DNA from: Megaustenia siamemsis
Lineage: Eukaryota; Mollusca; Gastropoda; Stylommatophora; Ariophantidae
Assembly: GCA_032433765.1 (NCBI GenBank)
Contig: JAVIAB010000156.1
Coordinates: 86,362,269-86,426,268, forward strand
Length of the DNA stretch: 64,000 nt
Direction: 5' to 3'
Within the stretch, counting starts at the first letter, position 1. Each line of letters opens with the position of its first letter. The translations under genes and the position numbers were made by a program. Positions 11,900 to 22,300 of this stretch are shown here, in pieces. Under the pieces are notes generated by a model, which had not been told where the DNA came from, searched no databases, and worked only from the letters and a program-made list of their open reading frames with translations.

Positions 11900-11913
11900 T
11901 CCCCCCCCCCCCC
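11900..11913. repeat. Poly-C run
   Basis: Uninterrupted run of about 14 C on the plus strand just after the 19-bp array. Confidence 0.9.
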
Positions 11914-11970
11914 ACAATCCTGCGGACCGACTCAGGAGCGTCCTTCCCTCTGGTGTGTCTGCCTCTGGCT

Positions 11971-12166
11971 TTCTCTGAATCCATTCCATGTTTAGATCCT
12001 GATATCATCAATTCCCTCTTTCTCTGAATCCATCCCATGTTTAGATCCTGATATCATCAATTCCCTCTTTCTCTGAATCCACCCCATGTTTAGATCCTGA
12101 TATCATCAATTCCCTCTTTCTCTGAATCCATCCCATGTTTAGATCCTGATATCATCAATTCCCTCT
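11971..12166. repeat. 49-bp tandem repeat, 4 copies
   Basis: Copies start with TTCTCTGAATCCA at 11971, 12020, 12069 and 12118. They are nearly identical (CCATCCC, CCATTCC and CCACCCC variants), which suggests recent amplification. Confidence 0.95.
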
Positions 12167-12502
12167 TTGTATAATTTCTCCTTCCCTGTTTCCTGTAATA
12201 CGGCCCAAATCAGGCCGTTAGATCTAGTGGCATGCATTTACTAAGATCATTGTTCGTTCATTATCTGTTTACGAATCAATGTGTCATGACGTAACGTATG
12301 TTGGGTGGTTAATTTAGCACATATCTGTGATGTTGTCCACGCAGCAGATGCCGAGGTAGAATGGATGTATTCCCAAATGTGTCAGTTGAAACCAGACATT
12401 ATGTATCAGAGGATAATAGCTCAGCTGTTCCAACTGCCGTGCCGGCCGAGTCAAATAATGGAAGAGCTGGAGAAGGAAATAAATTATGTAAGTGCTCATA
12501 AT
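12167..12502. other. Unique island, nothing recognised
   Basis: Mixed-composition sequence between the 49-bp repeat and the LINE 3' end. A 74-codon plus ORF at 12305-12529 shows no recognisable family and runs into the LINE, so I do not call it. Confidence 0.6.
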
Positions 12503-13995
12503 CATCAAGTGCCATGCTTGCTGGTGTAGGTGATCATGTTTCTCCACAACTTTCGATCTCGACAGTTATTTATCATTTCTGTTGTTGACCTTCTGCCAAG
12601 CCATTCTCTTAAGCTGTCTAGTATTTTTTCTCCTTGCTTCCCTCTATCTCTTCATCCCTCAATTTTTCCTGTTGTTGCGATATATTCCAGCTGTTCTCTT
12701 CTGCCGTTGGCGTCGAGGGGAGAAACAATCTGCGATTCTTTGCTCTTCTGTTGGCCTCTTCTGGTGTTATCCCTCCTAGTGACTCTAGTATTCCCTTTAT
12801 CCATCTCTTTCTCGGTCTTCCTCTTAATCTGGCGTTTTCGTAGCGTTTATTTAAGTCTCTTTGATTCATTGTTAGTTCTTTTTGTCTTGTTATGTGGCCG
12901 AACCAATTTATCTGTTGTTTCTTTATGTATTCGATGGCTGGTTCAATTTCGAGTTTCTTCCTCAGATCAGTGTTTCTTACTAAGCTATTTCCTGTCATTC
13001 TTCTGACACATTTCATTTCGGTGGTCGTTATCTTTCTTATTGTTCTAGAGTCCAGCGTCCAATTCTGGCACTGATAGCACAGAGTTGGTAGAAAAATAGA
13101 TTTGTATATTGCCCTTTTGCTTCCGTAGTTATTGCTTTGTTTTTCAATAGTGTTGATACTTGGCCTTTAACTTGGCATGCTTTGTTACACCTTATATTTA
13201 TCTCTGTCTCTTGGTTATTGTATTGTGTTAACGTGCTACCCAGATATTTAAAATTGTCTACTTGCTTCAAAGTCGTATTATCTATTATGATGTTTAGTTT
13301 TTCTTTCTTTCTCGCTACTGCCATTACTTCGGTTTTGCTTATGTTGATCTTCATGTTGTATTGTTTACAAGTGTTGTTTAGCCTGTTGATATGATATTCT
13401 CATTACATGGCCAAAAAATGATGATTGTTTCTCCCTAATATTGGAAATTAGCTCTCTTTTTGCGTTGGCCTTTTTCAGAACGTTTTCATTACTCTTCTTA
13501 GCTGTCCATGGTATTCTCAACATTCATCTGTAAAACCACATATCTACAGACTCCAGTGATTTTCTTGTCTGTTGTCTTATTGTCCATGATAAACATCCAT
13601 ATGTTAAGACAGGCTGTACATAACATTTAAGAACTCTTTTTCATGTTTCTATTGTCAAAAATGGATGTCATAGTATCTTCCTCATTTTTTTTGGAAAGCT
13701 GCTTTTGCCTGAGCAATTCTGCATCTCACCTCTTTTGTACATCTACCATCTGAGGTTAACAAAGTTCCCAGATATTTAAATTCATTTACATGTTTTAATA
13801 TTGTTCCACTTGTCTTTATTTTGCACTGAGGTGATGTCTTTTTCTTTGTTGTTACCATTACCTCTGTCTTTTTGCAATTAATGTTGAGTCCTTTATTTTT
13901 GTTTTCCTTCACTATAACTGTTTAACATTTCCTGTAACTCATTTTCAGTCTTAGCGATCAAAGACTGTATCATCAGCATACCTGAGGTTATGTAA
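12503..13995 (-). mobile_element. LINE family A, copy 1, 5'-truncated and interrupted
   Basis: This minus-strand non-LTR retrotransposon fragment holds the end of the reverse transcriptase and the C-terminal region of family A. It reads from 13995 (region just after the YADD motif) to 13398, is interrupted, and resumes at about 12703 down to 12503. The segment at 13912-13682 encodes [18 protein letters not shown] and [18 protein letters not shown], almost identical to the better-preserved copy at 17434-18357. The 3' terminus reads GGCACTTGATGATT on the minus strand, close to the family end GGTACTTGATGATGAT. The frame is broken. This type is commonly annotated as endonuclease/reverse transcriptase of RTE-like or jockey-like elements. 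I do not assign a clade. Confidence 0.88.
12703..13397 (-). mobile_element. LINE family B fragment nested in family A copy 1
   Basis: A different LINE sits inside family A copy 1, on the same strand. It encodes INRLNNTCKQYNMKINISKT, then VDNFKYLGSTLTQ (13354-13037), and after a frame change IEYIKKQQINWFGHITRQKE and RGRPRKRWIKGI (13016-12618). These are the post-palm connection and C-terminal region of a LINE reverse transcriptase. The flanking family A sequence (GTTCTCTT, then CTCATTACATGG) is continuous in the other copies, which shows the insertion. Only about 4 bp (TTCT) could be a target-site duplication. Two frames are needed to read it, so it is a pseudogene fragment. Confidence 0.82.
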
Positions 13996-14138
13996 GCACT
14001 TCTTGGGTATAGAGACGATGCAAACACTGGTTAAGTAGACAGAACTTGTAAGACAGAATTAATTCATGCTTAATAAGAGAGATAACTGTGAAGGTTTGGA
14101 GACATGGGTACATTTACACGGAGTAATCATCAAACAAG

Positions 14139-15084
14139 AGAAGGCACAGAGAGTAACAGGAGAAGGCACAGAGAGTAACAGGAGAAGGCACAGAGAGTAA
14201 CAGGAGAAGGCAAAGAGAGCAACATGAGAAGGCACAGAGAGCAACAGGAGAAGGCACAGAGAGAAACAGGAGAAGGCACAGAGAGTAACAGGAGAAGACA
14301 CAGAAAGCAACAGGAGAAGACACAGAGAGCAACAGGAGAAGGCACAGAGAGCAACAGGAGAAGGCACGGAGAGTAACAGGAGAAGGCACAGAGAGCAACA
14401 GGAGAAGGCACGGAGAGTAACAGGAGAAGGCACGGAGAGTAACAGGAGAAGGCACGGAGAATAACAGGAGAAGGCACGGAGAGTAACAGGAGAAGGCACA
14501 GAGAGCAACAGGAGAAGGCACGGAGAGTAACAGGAGAAGGCACGGAGAGTAACAGGAGAAGGCACGGAGAGTAACAGGAGAAGGCACAGAGAGCAACAGG
14601 AGAAGGCACGGAGAGTAACAGGAGAAGGCACGGAGAGTAACAGGAGAAGGCACGGAGAGTAACAGGAGAAGGCACAGAGAGCAACAGGAGAAGGCACGGA
14701 GAGTAACAGGAGAAGGCACGGAGAGTAACAGGAGAAGGCACAGAGAGCAACAGGAGAAGGCACGGAGAGTAACAGGAGAAGGCACAGAGAGAAACAGGAG
14801 AAGGCACGGAGAGTAACAGGAGAAGGCACAGAGAGCAACAGGAGAAGGCACGGAGAGTAACAGGAGAAGGCACAGAGAGTAACAGGAGAAGGCACAGAGA
14901 GCAACAGGAGAAGGCACGGAGAGTAACAGGAGAAGGCACGGAGAGCAACAGGAGAAGGCACGGAGAGTAACAGGAGAAGGCACAGAGAGCAACAGGAGAA
15001 GGCACTGAGAGCAACAGGAGAAGGCACAGAGAGTAACAGGAGAAGGCACGGAGAGTAACAGGAGAAGGCACGGAGAGCAACAGG
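14139..15084. repeat. 22-bp purine-rich minisatellite, about 43 copies
   Basis: The unit is GAGAGTAACAGGAGAAGGCA plus CA or CG, with GAGAGCAAC and GAGAAAC variants. The period is 22 bp throughout. The plus strand is over two-thirds purine. The minus strand carries no stop in any frame, giving three overlapping ORFs of 311-345 codons with a 22-residue period (CLLLLLSVPSPVTLRAFSC-like). They are shadows of the repeat. Confidence 0.95.
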
Positions 15085-15189
15085 CAGCCAGAACAATGAA
15101 CTCGAATCTTGTATGCAGACAGGAAGTGACGCATCTCAGTCACCTTGTTAGGATCAGCAAATTAACAACAACAATGTCTGCTGGCTGCA

Positions 15190-15547
15190 GTACATCATGT
15201 CGTGAGGATGTCCACTCATAATCATCGGGTGCCATCTCCGCAGCAAAATTGGCTACCATGGAGCGCCATTCTGCTCTGTCTCTTGCTCTGATGGTGCAGG
15301 TTGTCATAGACAGACTTGTCCATCTTTTGATGTTACTCGTCCATGTTCGTCTTGGTCTGCCTCTTTTACCTTGCATTTTCCCCTCCAGGATTACGTTTAA
15401 TAGGCTGTTGTGTCTTTTAACATGGCCCAAAAATCGCATTTCTCTTGTTTGAATTGTGTTTAGTAGTTCTCTTTTCATTGTTAGTTGTTTTAAGACTTCA
15501 TCGTTTGTTTTCTTTTCATTCCATCCAATAGATGTACAGTTGGAATG
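15190..15547 (-). mobile_element. LINE family C 3' fragment
   Basis: The minus strand encodes NEKKTNDEVLKQLTMKRELL, MRFLGHVKRHNSLLNVILEG, KRGRPRRTW and ARDRAEWRSMVANF. This is the C-terminal region found downstream of the reverse transcriptase in RTE/jockey-type LINEs. The copy is 5'-truncated where family A copy 2 begins. The 3' end near 15215 reads GGCACCCGATGATTATGAG on the minus strand, similar to the family A terminus. The family differs in sequence from A and B. Confidence 0.85.
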
Positions 15548-16040
15548 CATCATCATCAAGTACCGGGCCTACTGGCGTAGGTGATCATGTCTCTTCACAA
15601 CTTTCGATCTCGGCAGCTATTTATCATTTCTGTTGTTGACCTTCTGCCAAGCCATTCTCTTAAGCTGTCTGACATTTTTTCTCTTTGCTTCCCTTTATCT
15701 CTTTGTTCCTCAATTTTTCCAGTTGTTACAATATATTCCAGTTGTTCTCTTCTCATTGCATGGCCAAAAAATGATGATTGGTTCTTCCTGATATTGGAAA
15801 TTAGCTCTCTTTTTGCTTTGACCTCTCTCAGAAAATCTTCATTACTCTTCTTAGCTGCCCATGGTACTCTCAACATTCTTCTGTAAAACCACATTTCTAC
15901 AGACTCCAGTTGTATATAGCTTGAGCATCTCCTTTTTGTTGCATTTCAATCTCTCTGCATCTCTCTTTTTTGGCCATGGTTCTTTTGCTTCATTTCATTT
16001 TACTACAATTTCTTTATTTAATCTCTTATACTCATCTTTA
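15548..16040 (-). mobile_element. LINE family A, copy 2, left segment
   Basis: Minus-strand family A. 15548-15910 is the 3' end (minus reading [18 protein letters not shown] and TEMINSCRDRKL). 15911-16040 matches the region at 16549-16675 of the plus copy in reverse complement. The junction ACTCCAGT|TGTATATAGC shows that about 1.3 kb, including the reverse transcriptase core, was deleted. The element continues at 18363 beyond an inserted copy. Its last 13 bp (16028-16040, ATACTCATCTTTA) form one side of a target-site duplication. Confidence 0.85.
16028..16040. repeat. 13-bp target-site duplication, left
   Basis: ATACTCATCTTTA, identical to 18363-18375. It flanks LINE family A copy 3 and marks its insertion into copy 2. 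Confidence 0.88.
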
Positions 16041-18362
16041 CTTATTGACTGGGCAAGAACACACAACATGATGATAGGAAACACCTGGTTTAAGCAACAT
16101 CCAAGACGTATGTGGACATGGAAAAGCTCAAGACACAACGCACGTATCAAATTGATTATATAATGATAAGTAATAGGTTTAGAAACAGTCTGGTGTGTGT
16201 GAAAACTAGATTAGTGGCAGATTGCAATAGTGACCATGTACCAGTTGTGGGAAAGCTTAGAGTAAAATTAAAAACAACAAAACGAGCCTCAGTTAACATC
16301 AAATTAAATTTAGATTTACTAAAATCAGACAAGAAGTTGGAAGACAAATATAAAATCACAATTCAGAACCGGTACAATGCAATAGAGAAGATACAAAGCA
16401 TTGATGAACAGTGGGAAATGCTAAAAGAGTCAATGCAACAAACATCAAAAGAGTTCATACCACCAGTGAGGACAAATTCAAGAAAGAAATTGATGACAGA
16501 TGATATTTTACAGCTAATGGATACAAGAAAAAGAAATAAAGAAAATAAAGATGAGTATAAGAGATTAAATAATGAAATTGTAGTAAAATGCAATGAAGTA
16601 AAAGAAGCATGGCTAAAAGAGAGATGCAAAGAGATTGAATTGCAACAAAAAGGAGATGCTAAAGCTATATACAAGCAAATTGAGGAATTAACAGGAAGAA
16701 AAACGCAATCAAAAAATGAATGTTTAAGATCAAAGGAAGGAGAACTGTTGATTGATCAAGAAAGTATAATTGAAGATAGACAAAATACATTAAAGAACTT
16801 TATAATGATGAGCGAACGGAAGTAAATATTAAGGATAATGGAGAAGGAACAGAAATACTCAGAGAAGAAGTGGAAGACGCCTTGTGCAATATGAAAGCAG
16901 GAAAAGCAGTTCCTGGACCAGATAATATAACTAAAGAAGATATTGAAGCCATGGGTGATTTTAGAATAGAAATAATAACAAAAATATTAAATGATATCTA
17001 CAACAGCGGATATATACCAGACGGCATGTTCAAATCAATATTCATAGCCCTACCAAAGAAATCGGGGGCGATTGAATGCGATGATCATCGCACAATAAGC
17101 CTTATGAGTCATATGACTAAGATATTACTAAGAATCATCATGCGAAGAGTGCGAAACAAAATCAGTCCAGAAATTAGCGATGAACAGTGTGGTTTTGTTA
17201 GAGATAAAGGAACAAACAATACCATTTATATCATAAGATCTTTAGTAGAAAGAGCCATAGAGGTGAAAACAGATCTATACCTATGTTTCATAGATTACAC
17301 CAAGGCATTTGACAAAGTAAAGCACCAAGAAATAATCAACATTTTAGAAAGCATAAACGTAGACAGCAAAGATCTAAGAATAATAAAGAACATGTACTGA
17401 CAACAAACAGCGGCCATAAGAACTGGAAACCAATTGGGAATGTTTCAACAAATAAAACAGGGTGTTAGACAAGGTTGTGTGCTGTCACCAGATTTGTTTA
17501 ATATTTATAGTGAGATTATTTTAAGATCCATAAGGGGCATGCCTGGAATAACAATTGGAGGTCATAATATAAATAATCTAAGGTATGCTGATGATACAGT
17601 ATTAATCGCTAAGAGTGAAAATGAGTTACAAGAAATGTTGGACATTATAGTGAAGGAAAGCAAAAATAAAGGACTCAGCCTTAATAGCAAAAAGACAGAG
17701 GTAATGGTAACAACAAAGAAAAAGACATCACCTCAGTGCAAAATAAAGATGAGTGGAACAATATTAAAACAGGTAAATAAATTTAAATATTTGGGAACTT
17801 TGTTAACCTTAGACAGAAGATGTACAAAAGAGGTGAGATGCAGAATGGCTCAGGCAAAAGCAGCTTTCCAAAAAATGAGGAAAATACTATGCAATCCATT
17901 TTTGACAATAGGAATAAGAAAAAGAGTTCTTAAATGTTACGTAGAGCCAGTCTTAACATATGGATGCGAGTCATGGACAATAGGACAACAGACAAGAAAA
18001 TCACTGGAGTCTGTAGAAATGTGGTTTTACAGAAGAATGTTGAGAGTACCATGGGCAGCTAAGAAGAGTAATGAAGATGTTCTGAGAAAGGTCAAAGCAA
18101 AAAGAGAGCTAATCTCCAATGTTAGGAAGAGACAATCATCATTTTTTGGCCATGTAATGAGAAGAGAACAGCTGGAATATATTGTAACAACTGGAAAAAT
18201 TGAGGGACGAAGAGATAGAGGGAAGCAAAGAGAAAAAATGCCCGACAGCTTAAGAGAATGGCTTGGCAGAAGGTCAACAACAGAAATGATAAATAACTGC
18301 CGAGATCGAAAGTTGTGGAGAGACATGATCACCTACGCCACTAGGCCCGGTACTTGATGATG
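16041..18362 (+). pseudogene. LINE family A, copy 3: endonuclease C-terminus plus reverse transcriptase, broken ORF
   Basis: This is the best-preserved LINE in the window, 5'-truncated. It starts in the C-terminal part of an APE-type endonuclease (NTWFKQHPRRMWTWKS, then YQIDYIMISNRFRNSL and the catalytic-type DCNSDH). The linker and reverse transcriptase follow: [67 protein letters not shown] and the active-site LRYADDTVL (about 17576-17602). The C-terminal tail has [17 protein letters not shown] and [11 protein letters not shown]. It needs two frame changes (near 16120 and 16800), and one in-frame TGA at 17398-17400 stands where relatives usually have Trp (NMY-W-QQTAA). The 3' end is GGTACTTGATGATG. 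A perfect 13-bp target-site duplication flanks it. It cannot make an intact protein. Confidence 0.9.
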
Positions 18363-18375
18363 ATACTCATCTTTA
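18363..18375. repeat. 13-bp target-site duplication, right
   Basis: ATACTCATCTTTA, the partner of 16028-16040, immediately after the TGATGATG 3' tail of the inserted LINE. Confidence 0.88.
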
Positions 18376-18634
18376 TTTTCTTTATTTCTTCTTCTTGTAT
18401 CCATTAGCTGCAAAATGTCATCTGTCATCCATTTCTTTCTTGAATTTGTCCTCACTGGTGGTATGAACTCTTTTGATGTTTGTTGCATTGACTCTTTTAG
18501 CATTTCCCACTGTTCATCAATGCTTTGCATCTTCTCTATTGCATTGTACCGGTTCTGAATTGTGATTTTATATTTGTCTTGCAGCTTCTTGTCTGATTAT
18601 AGTAAATCTAAATTTAACTTGATGTTAACTGAGG
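18363..18634 (-). mobile_element. LINE family A, copy 2, right segment
   Basis: Minus-strand continuation of the copy starting at 15548. The minus strand encodes SIDEQWEMLKESMQQTSKEF, PPVRTNSRKKWMTDD and LQLMDTRRRNKENKDEY, matching 16285-16558 of the plus copy in reverse complement. It begins with the second ATACTCATCTTTA (18363-18375) and is 5'-truncated at about 18634. This arrangement shows that copy 3 inserted into copy 2. Confidence 0.88.
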
Positions 18635-18641
18635 CTCTACA

Positions 18642-18765
18642 ACTACAGTTGGGATTAGTCATTGAGCATGTCCACTACAGTTGGGATTAGCCAGTGAGGA
18701 TGTCCACTACAGTTGGGATTAGCCAGTGAGGATGTCCACTACAGTTGGGATTAGCCATTTAAACA
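18642..18765. repeat. 32-bp tandem repeat, 4 copies
   Basis: Copies start ACTACAGTTGGGATTAG at 18642, 18674, 18706 and 18738, with GCCAGTGAGGATGTCC in the best-conserved ones. Confidence 0.92.
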
Positions 18766-18845
18766 AGTTTTTGTAATCAGAGTTACCAAGTAAAAGTTAA
18801 ACGCCCAAAAAGGTAATTGGGATGTAAGTAAATAATATAAGTGCA

Positions 18846-18847
<2 letters not shown>

Positions 18848-18902
<55 letters not shown>

Positions 18903-18918
18903 TATCATCATCATCATC
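18848..18918. repeat. (ATC)n microsatellite, LINE-tail derived
   Basis: About 24 ATC trinucleotides with one TTATC interruption. It lies exactly at the 3' end of the minus-strand LINE family D fragment, where related families carry a short GAT-type tail. Expansion of that tail is the likely origin. Confidence 0.9.
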
Positions 18919-19345
18919 GTGTATCATACAGGTTGGCGTAGACGATAATGTCCTTCCACAAGCTTCTATCCACAGTACATCGTATCAATTCTGTTGTTGA
19001 CTGTTTTCAACGCCATGACACCAACTACCTAGTATCTTCTCTCTTTTTCTTCCACGATCTCTCTTTCCCTGTATTTTGCCAGTTGTAACCAAGTATTCCA
19101 ACTTTTCTTCTTCTCATGATGTGTCACAACAATGTTGATTGCTTCTTTCTGATGTTTTTTTAGAGCTCCCTTTTTGTGTTGGCCTCTTTGAGAATTTCCT
19201 CATTGGACTTTTAGCTGTCCAGGGAACTTTCAACATTCTTCTGAGAAATCCCATCTCTGTGACCTCTAATCTTCTTTTCAATTGTGTGTCTGCTGTCCAT
19301 GATTCACTTCAATAGGTCTGATTTTAACTCTTTATACAACAGATT
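18919..19345 (-). mobile_element. LINE family D 3' fragment, decayed
   Basis: The plus sequence resembles the reverse complement of the family A 3' end in order and spacing: GACGATAATGTCC, TCTGTTGTTGACTG, CCAGTTGTAACCAAGTATTCC, TTCTTCTTCTCATGATG and AGCTGTCCAGGGAACTTTC. It is clearly diverged, and no ORF remains. I read it as the C-terminal coding and 3' region of a related LINE, 5'-truncated at about 19345. Confidence 0.75.
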
Positions 19346-22300
19346 AACTCTCTTTCTCACTTCTATCGACATAGATTTGTTGCACAAGACGATGAGAGAG
19401 AGAGAGTGTGTGCAAGAATTGACGTAGAGTTGGCATATGTCAAAGAGTGCAAGAATTGATGAAGAGTTGACAAGGAAGAGAGAGTGAGTGCAAGAATTGA
19501 AGTAGAGTTGACAAGAGAGAGAGAGAGAGTGTGCAAGAATTGATGTAGAGTTGACAAGAGAGAGAGTGAGTGCAAGAATGGATGTAGAGTTGACAAGGAG
19601 GAGAGAGTGAGTGCAAGAATTGATGTAGAGATGACAAGAGAGAGAGAGAGTGTGTGCAAGAATTGATGTAGAGTTGACAAGAGAGAGAGTGCGTGCAAGA
19701 ACTGATGTAGAGTTGACAAGAGAGAGAGAGTGTGCAAGAATTTATGTATAGTTGACAAGAGAGAGAGTGAGTGCAAGAATTGATGTAGAGTTGACAAGAG
19801 AGAGAGAGAGTGTGTAAGAATTGATGAAGAGTTGACAAGGAAGAGAGAGTGAGTGCAAGAATTGATGTAGAGTTGACAAGAGAGAGAGAGTGAGTGCAAG
19901 AATTGATGTAGAGTTGACATGAGAGAGAGTGTGTAAGAATTGATGTAAAGTTGACAAGAGAGAGAGAGAGAGAGAGTAAGAATTGATGTAGAGTTGACAA
20001 GAGAGAGAGAGAGAGAGAGAGTGTGTAAGAATTGATGTAGAGTTGACAAGAGAGAGAGAGAGAGAGAGAGTGTAAGAATTGATGTAGAGTTGACAAGAGA
20101 GAGAGAGAGTGTGTAAGAATTGATGTAGAGTTGGCAAGAGAGAGAGAGAGAGAGAGTGAGAGTGTGTAAGAATTGATGTAGAGTTGACAAGAGAGAGAGA
20201 GTGTGCAAGAATTGATGTAGAGTTGACAAGAGAGAGTGAGTGTGCAAGAATTGATGTAGATTTGACAAGAGAGAGAAAGAGTGCAAGAATTGATGTAGAG
20301 TTGACAAGAGAGAGAGAGAGAGAGTGTGTAAGAATTGATGTAGAGTTGACAAGAGAGAGAGAGTGTGTAAGAATTGATGTAGAGTTGACAAGAGAGAGAG
20401 AGTGTGTAAGAATTGATGTAGAGTTGACAAGAGAGAGAGAGTGTGTGCAAGAATTGATGTAAAGTTGACAAGAGAGAGAGTGTGTGTGCAAGAATTGATG
20501 TAGAGTTGACAAGCGAGAGAAAGAGTGCAAGAATTGATGTAGAGTTGACAAGAGAGAGAGAGAGAGAGAGTGCAAGAATTGATGTAGAGTTGACAAGAGA
20601 GAGAGAGAGTGCAAGAATTGATGTAGAGTTGACAAGAGAGAGAGAGTGCAAGAATTGATGTAGAATTGACAAGAGAGAGAGTGTGCAAGAATTGATGTAG
20701 AGTTGACAAGAGAGAGAGAGAGAGAGTGCAAGAATTGATGTAGAGTTGACAAGAGAGAGAGAGTGTGTGCAAGAATTGATGTAGAGTTGACAAGTGAGAG
20801 AGAGAGTGTGCAAGAATTGATGTAGAGTTGACAAGAGAGAAAGAGTGTGCAAGAATTGATGTAGAGTTGACAAGAGAGAGAGTGTGCAAGAATTGATGTA
20901 TAGTTGACAAGAGAGAGAGAGAGAGAGAAAGTGTGTGGAACAATTGATATAGAGTTGACAAGAGAGAGAGTGTGTGTGTGTGAAGAATTGATGTAGAGTT
21001 GACAAGAGAGAGAAAGAGTGTGCAAGAATTGATGTAGAGTTGACAAGAGAGAGAGAGAGTATGCAAGAATTGATGTAGAGTTGACAAGAGAGAGAGAGTG
21101 TGCAAGAATTGATGTAGAGTTGACAAGAGAGAGAGAGTGAGTGCAAGAATTGATGTAGAGTTGACAAGAGAGAGTGTGCAAGAATTGATGAAGAGTTGAC
21201 AAGAGAGAGAGAGAGAGAGATAGTAAGAATTGATGTAGAGTTGACAAGAGAGAAAGAGTGTGCAAGAATTGATGCAGAGTTGACAAGAGAGAGAGTATGC
21301 AAGAATTGATGTAGAGTTGACAATAGAGAGAGTGTGCAAGAATTGATGAAGAGTTGACAAGAGAGAGAGAGTGCAAGGATTGATGAAGAGTTGACAAGAG
21401 ATAGAGAGAGAGAGAGAGAGTAAGAATTGATGTAGAGTTGACAACAGAGAGAGAGTGTGCAAGAATTGATTTAGAATTGACAAGAGAGAGAGAGAGTGTG
21501 TAAGAATTGATGTACAGTTGGCTAGAGAGAGAGAGAGAGAGAGAGAGTGCAAGAATTGATGAAGAGTTGACAAGAGAGAGAGAGAGAGTAAGAATTGATG
21601 TAGAGTTGACCAGAGAGAATGTGCAAAGATTGATGAAGAGTTGACAAGAGAGAGAGAGAGAGAGAGTAAGAATTGATGTAGAGTTGACAAGAGAGAGAGA
21701 GTGTGCAAGAATTGATTTAGAGTTGACAAGAGAGAGAGAGAGAGAGTGTGTAAGAATTCATGTAGAGTTGGCTAGAGAGAGAGAGAGAGAGAGTGCAAGA
21801 ATTGATGAAGAGTTGACAAGAGAGAGAGAGAGAGTAAGAATTGATGTAGAGTTGACAAGAGAGAGAGAGTGTGCAAGAATTGATGAAGAGTTGACAAGAG
21901 AGAGAGAGAGAGTAAGAATTGATGTAGAGTTGACAAGAGAGAGAGAGTGTGCAAGAATTGATGAAGAGTTTACAAGAGAGAGAGAGAGAGAGTGTGTGTG
22001 AAGATTTGATGTAGAGTTGACAAGAAAGAAAGAGTGTAAGAATTGATGTAGAGTTGACAAAAGAGAGAGAGAGAGTGTAAGAATTGATGTAGAGTTGACA
22101 AGAGAGAGAGTGTAAGAATTGATGATGAGTTGACAAGAGAGAGAGAGTGTGCAAGAATTGATGTAGAGTTGACAAGAGAGAGAGTGTGTGTAAGAATTGA
22201 TGTAGAGTTGACAAGAGAGAGAGAGTGTGTAAGAACTGATGTAGAGTTGACAAGAGAGAGAGTGTGTGTAAGAATTGATGTAGAGTTGACAAGAGAGAGA

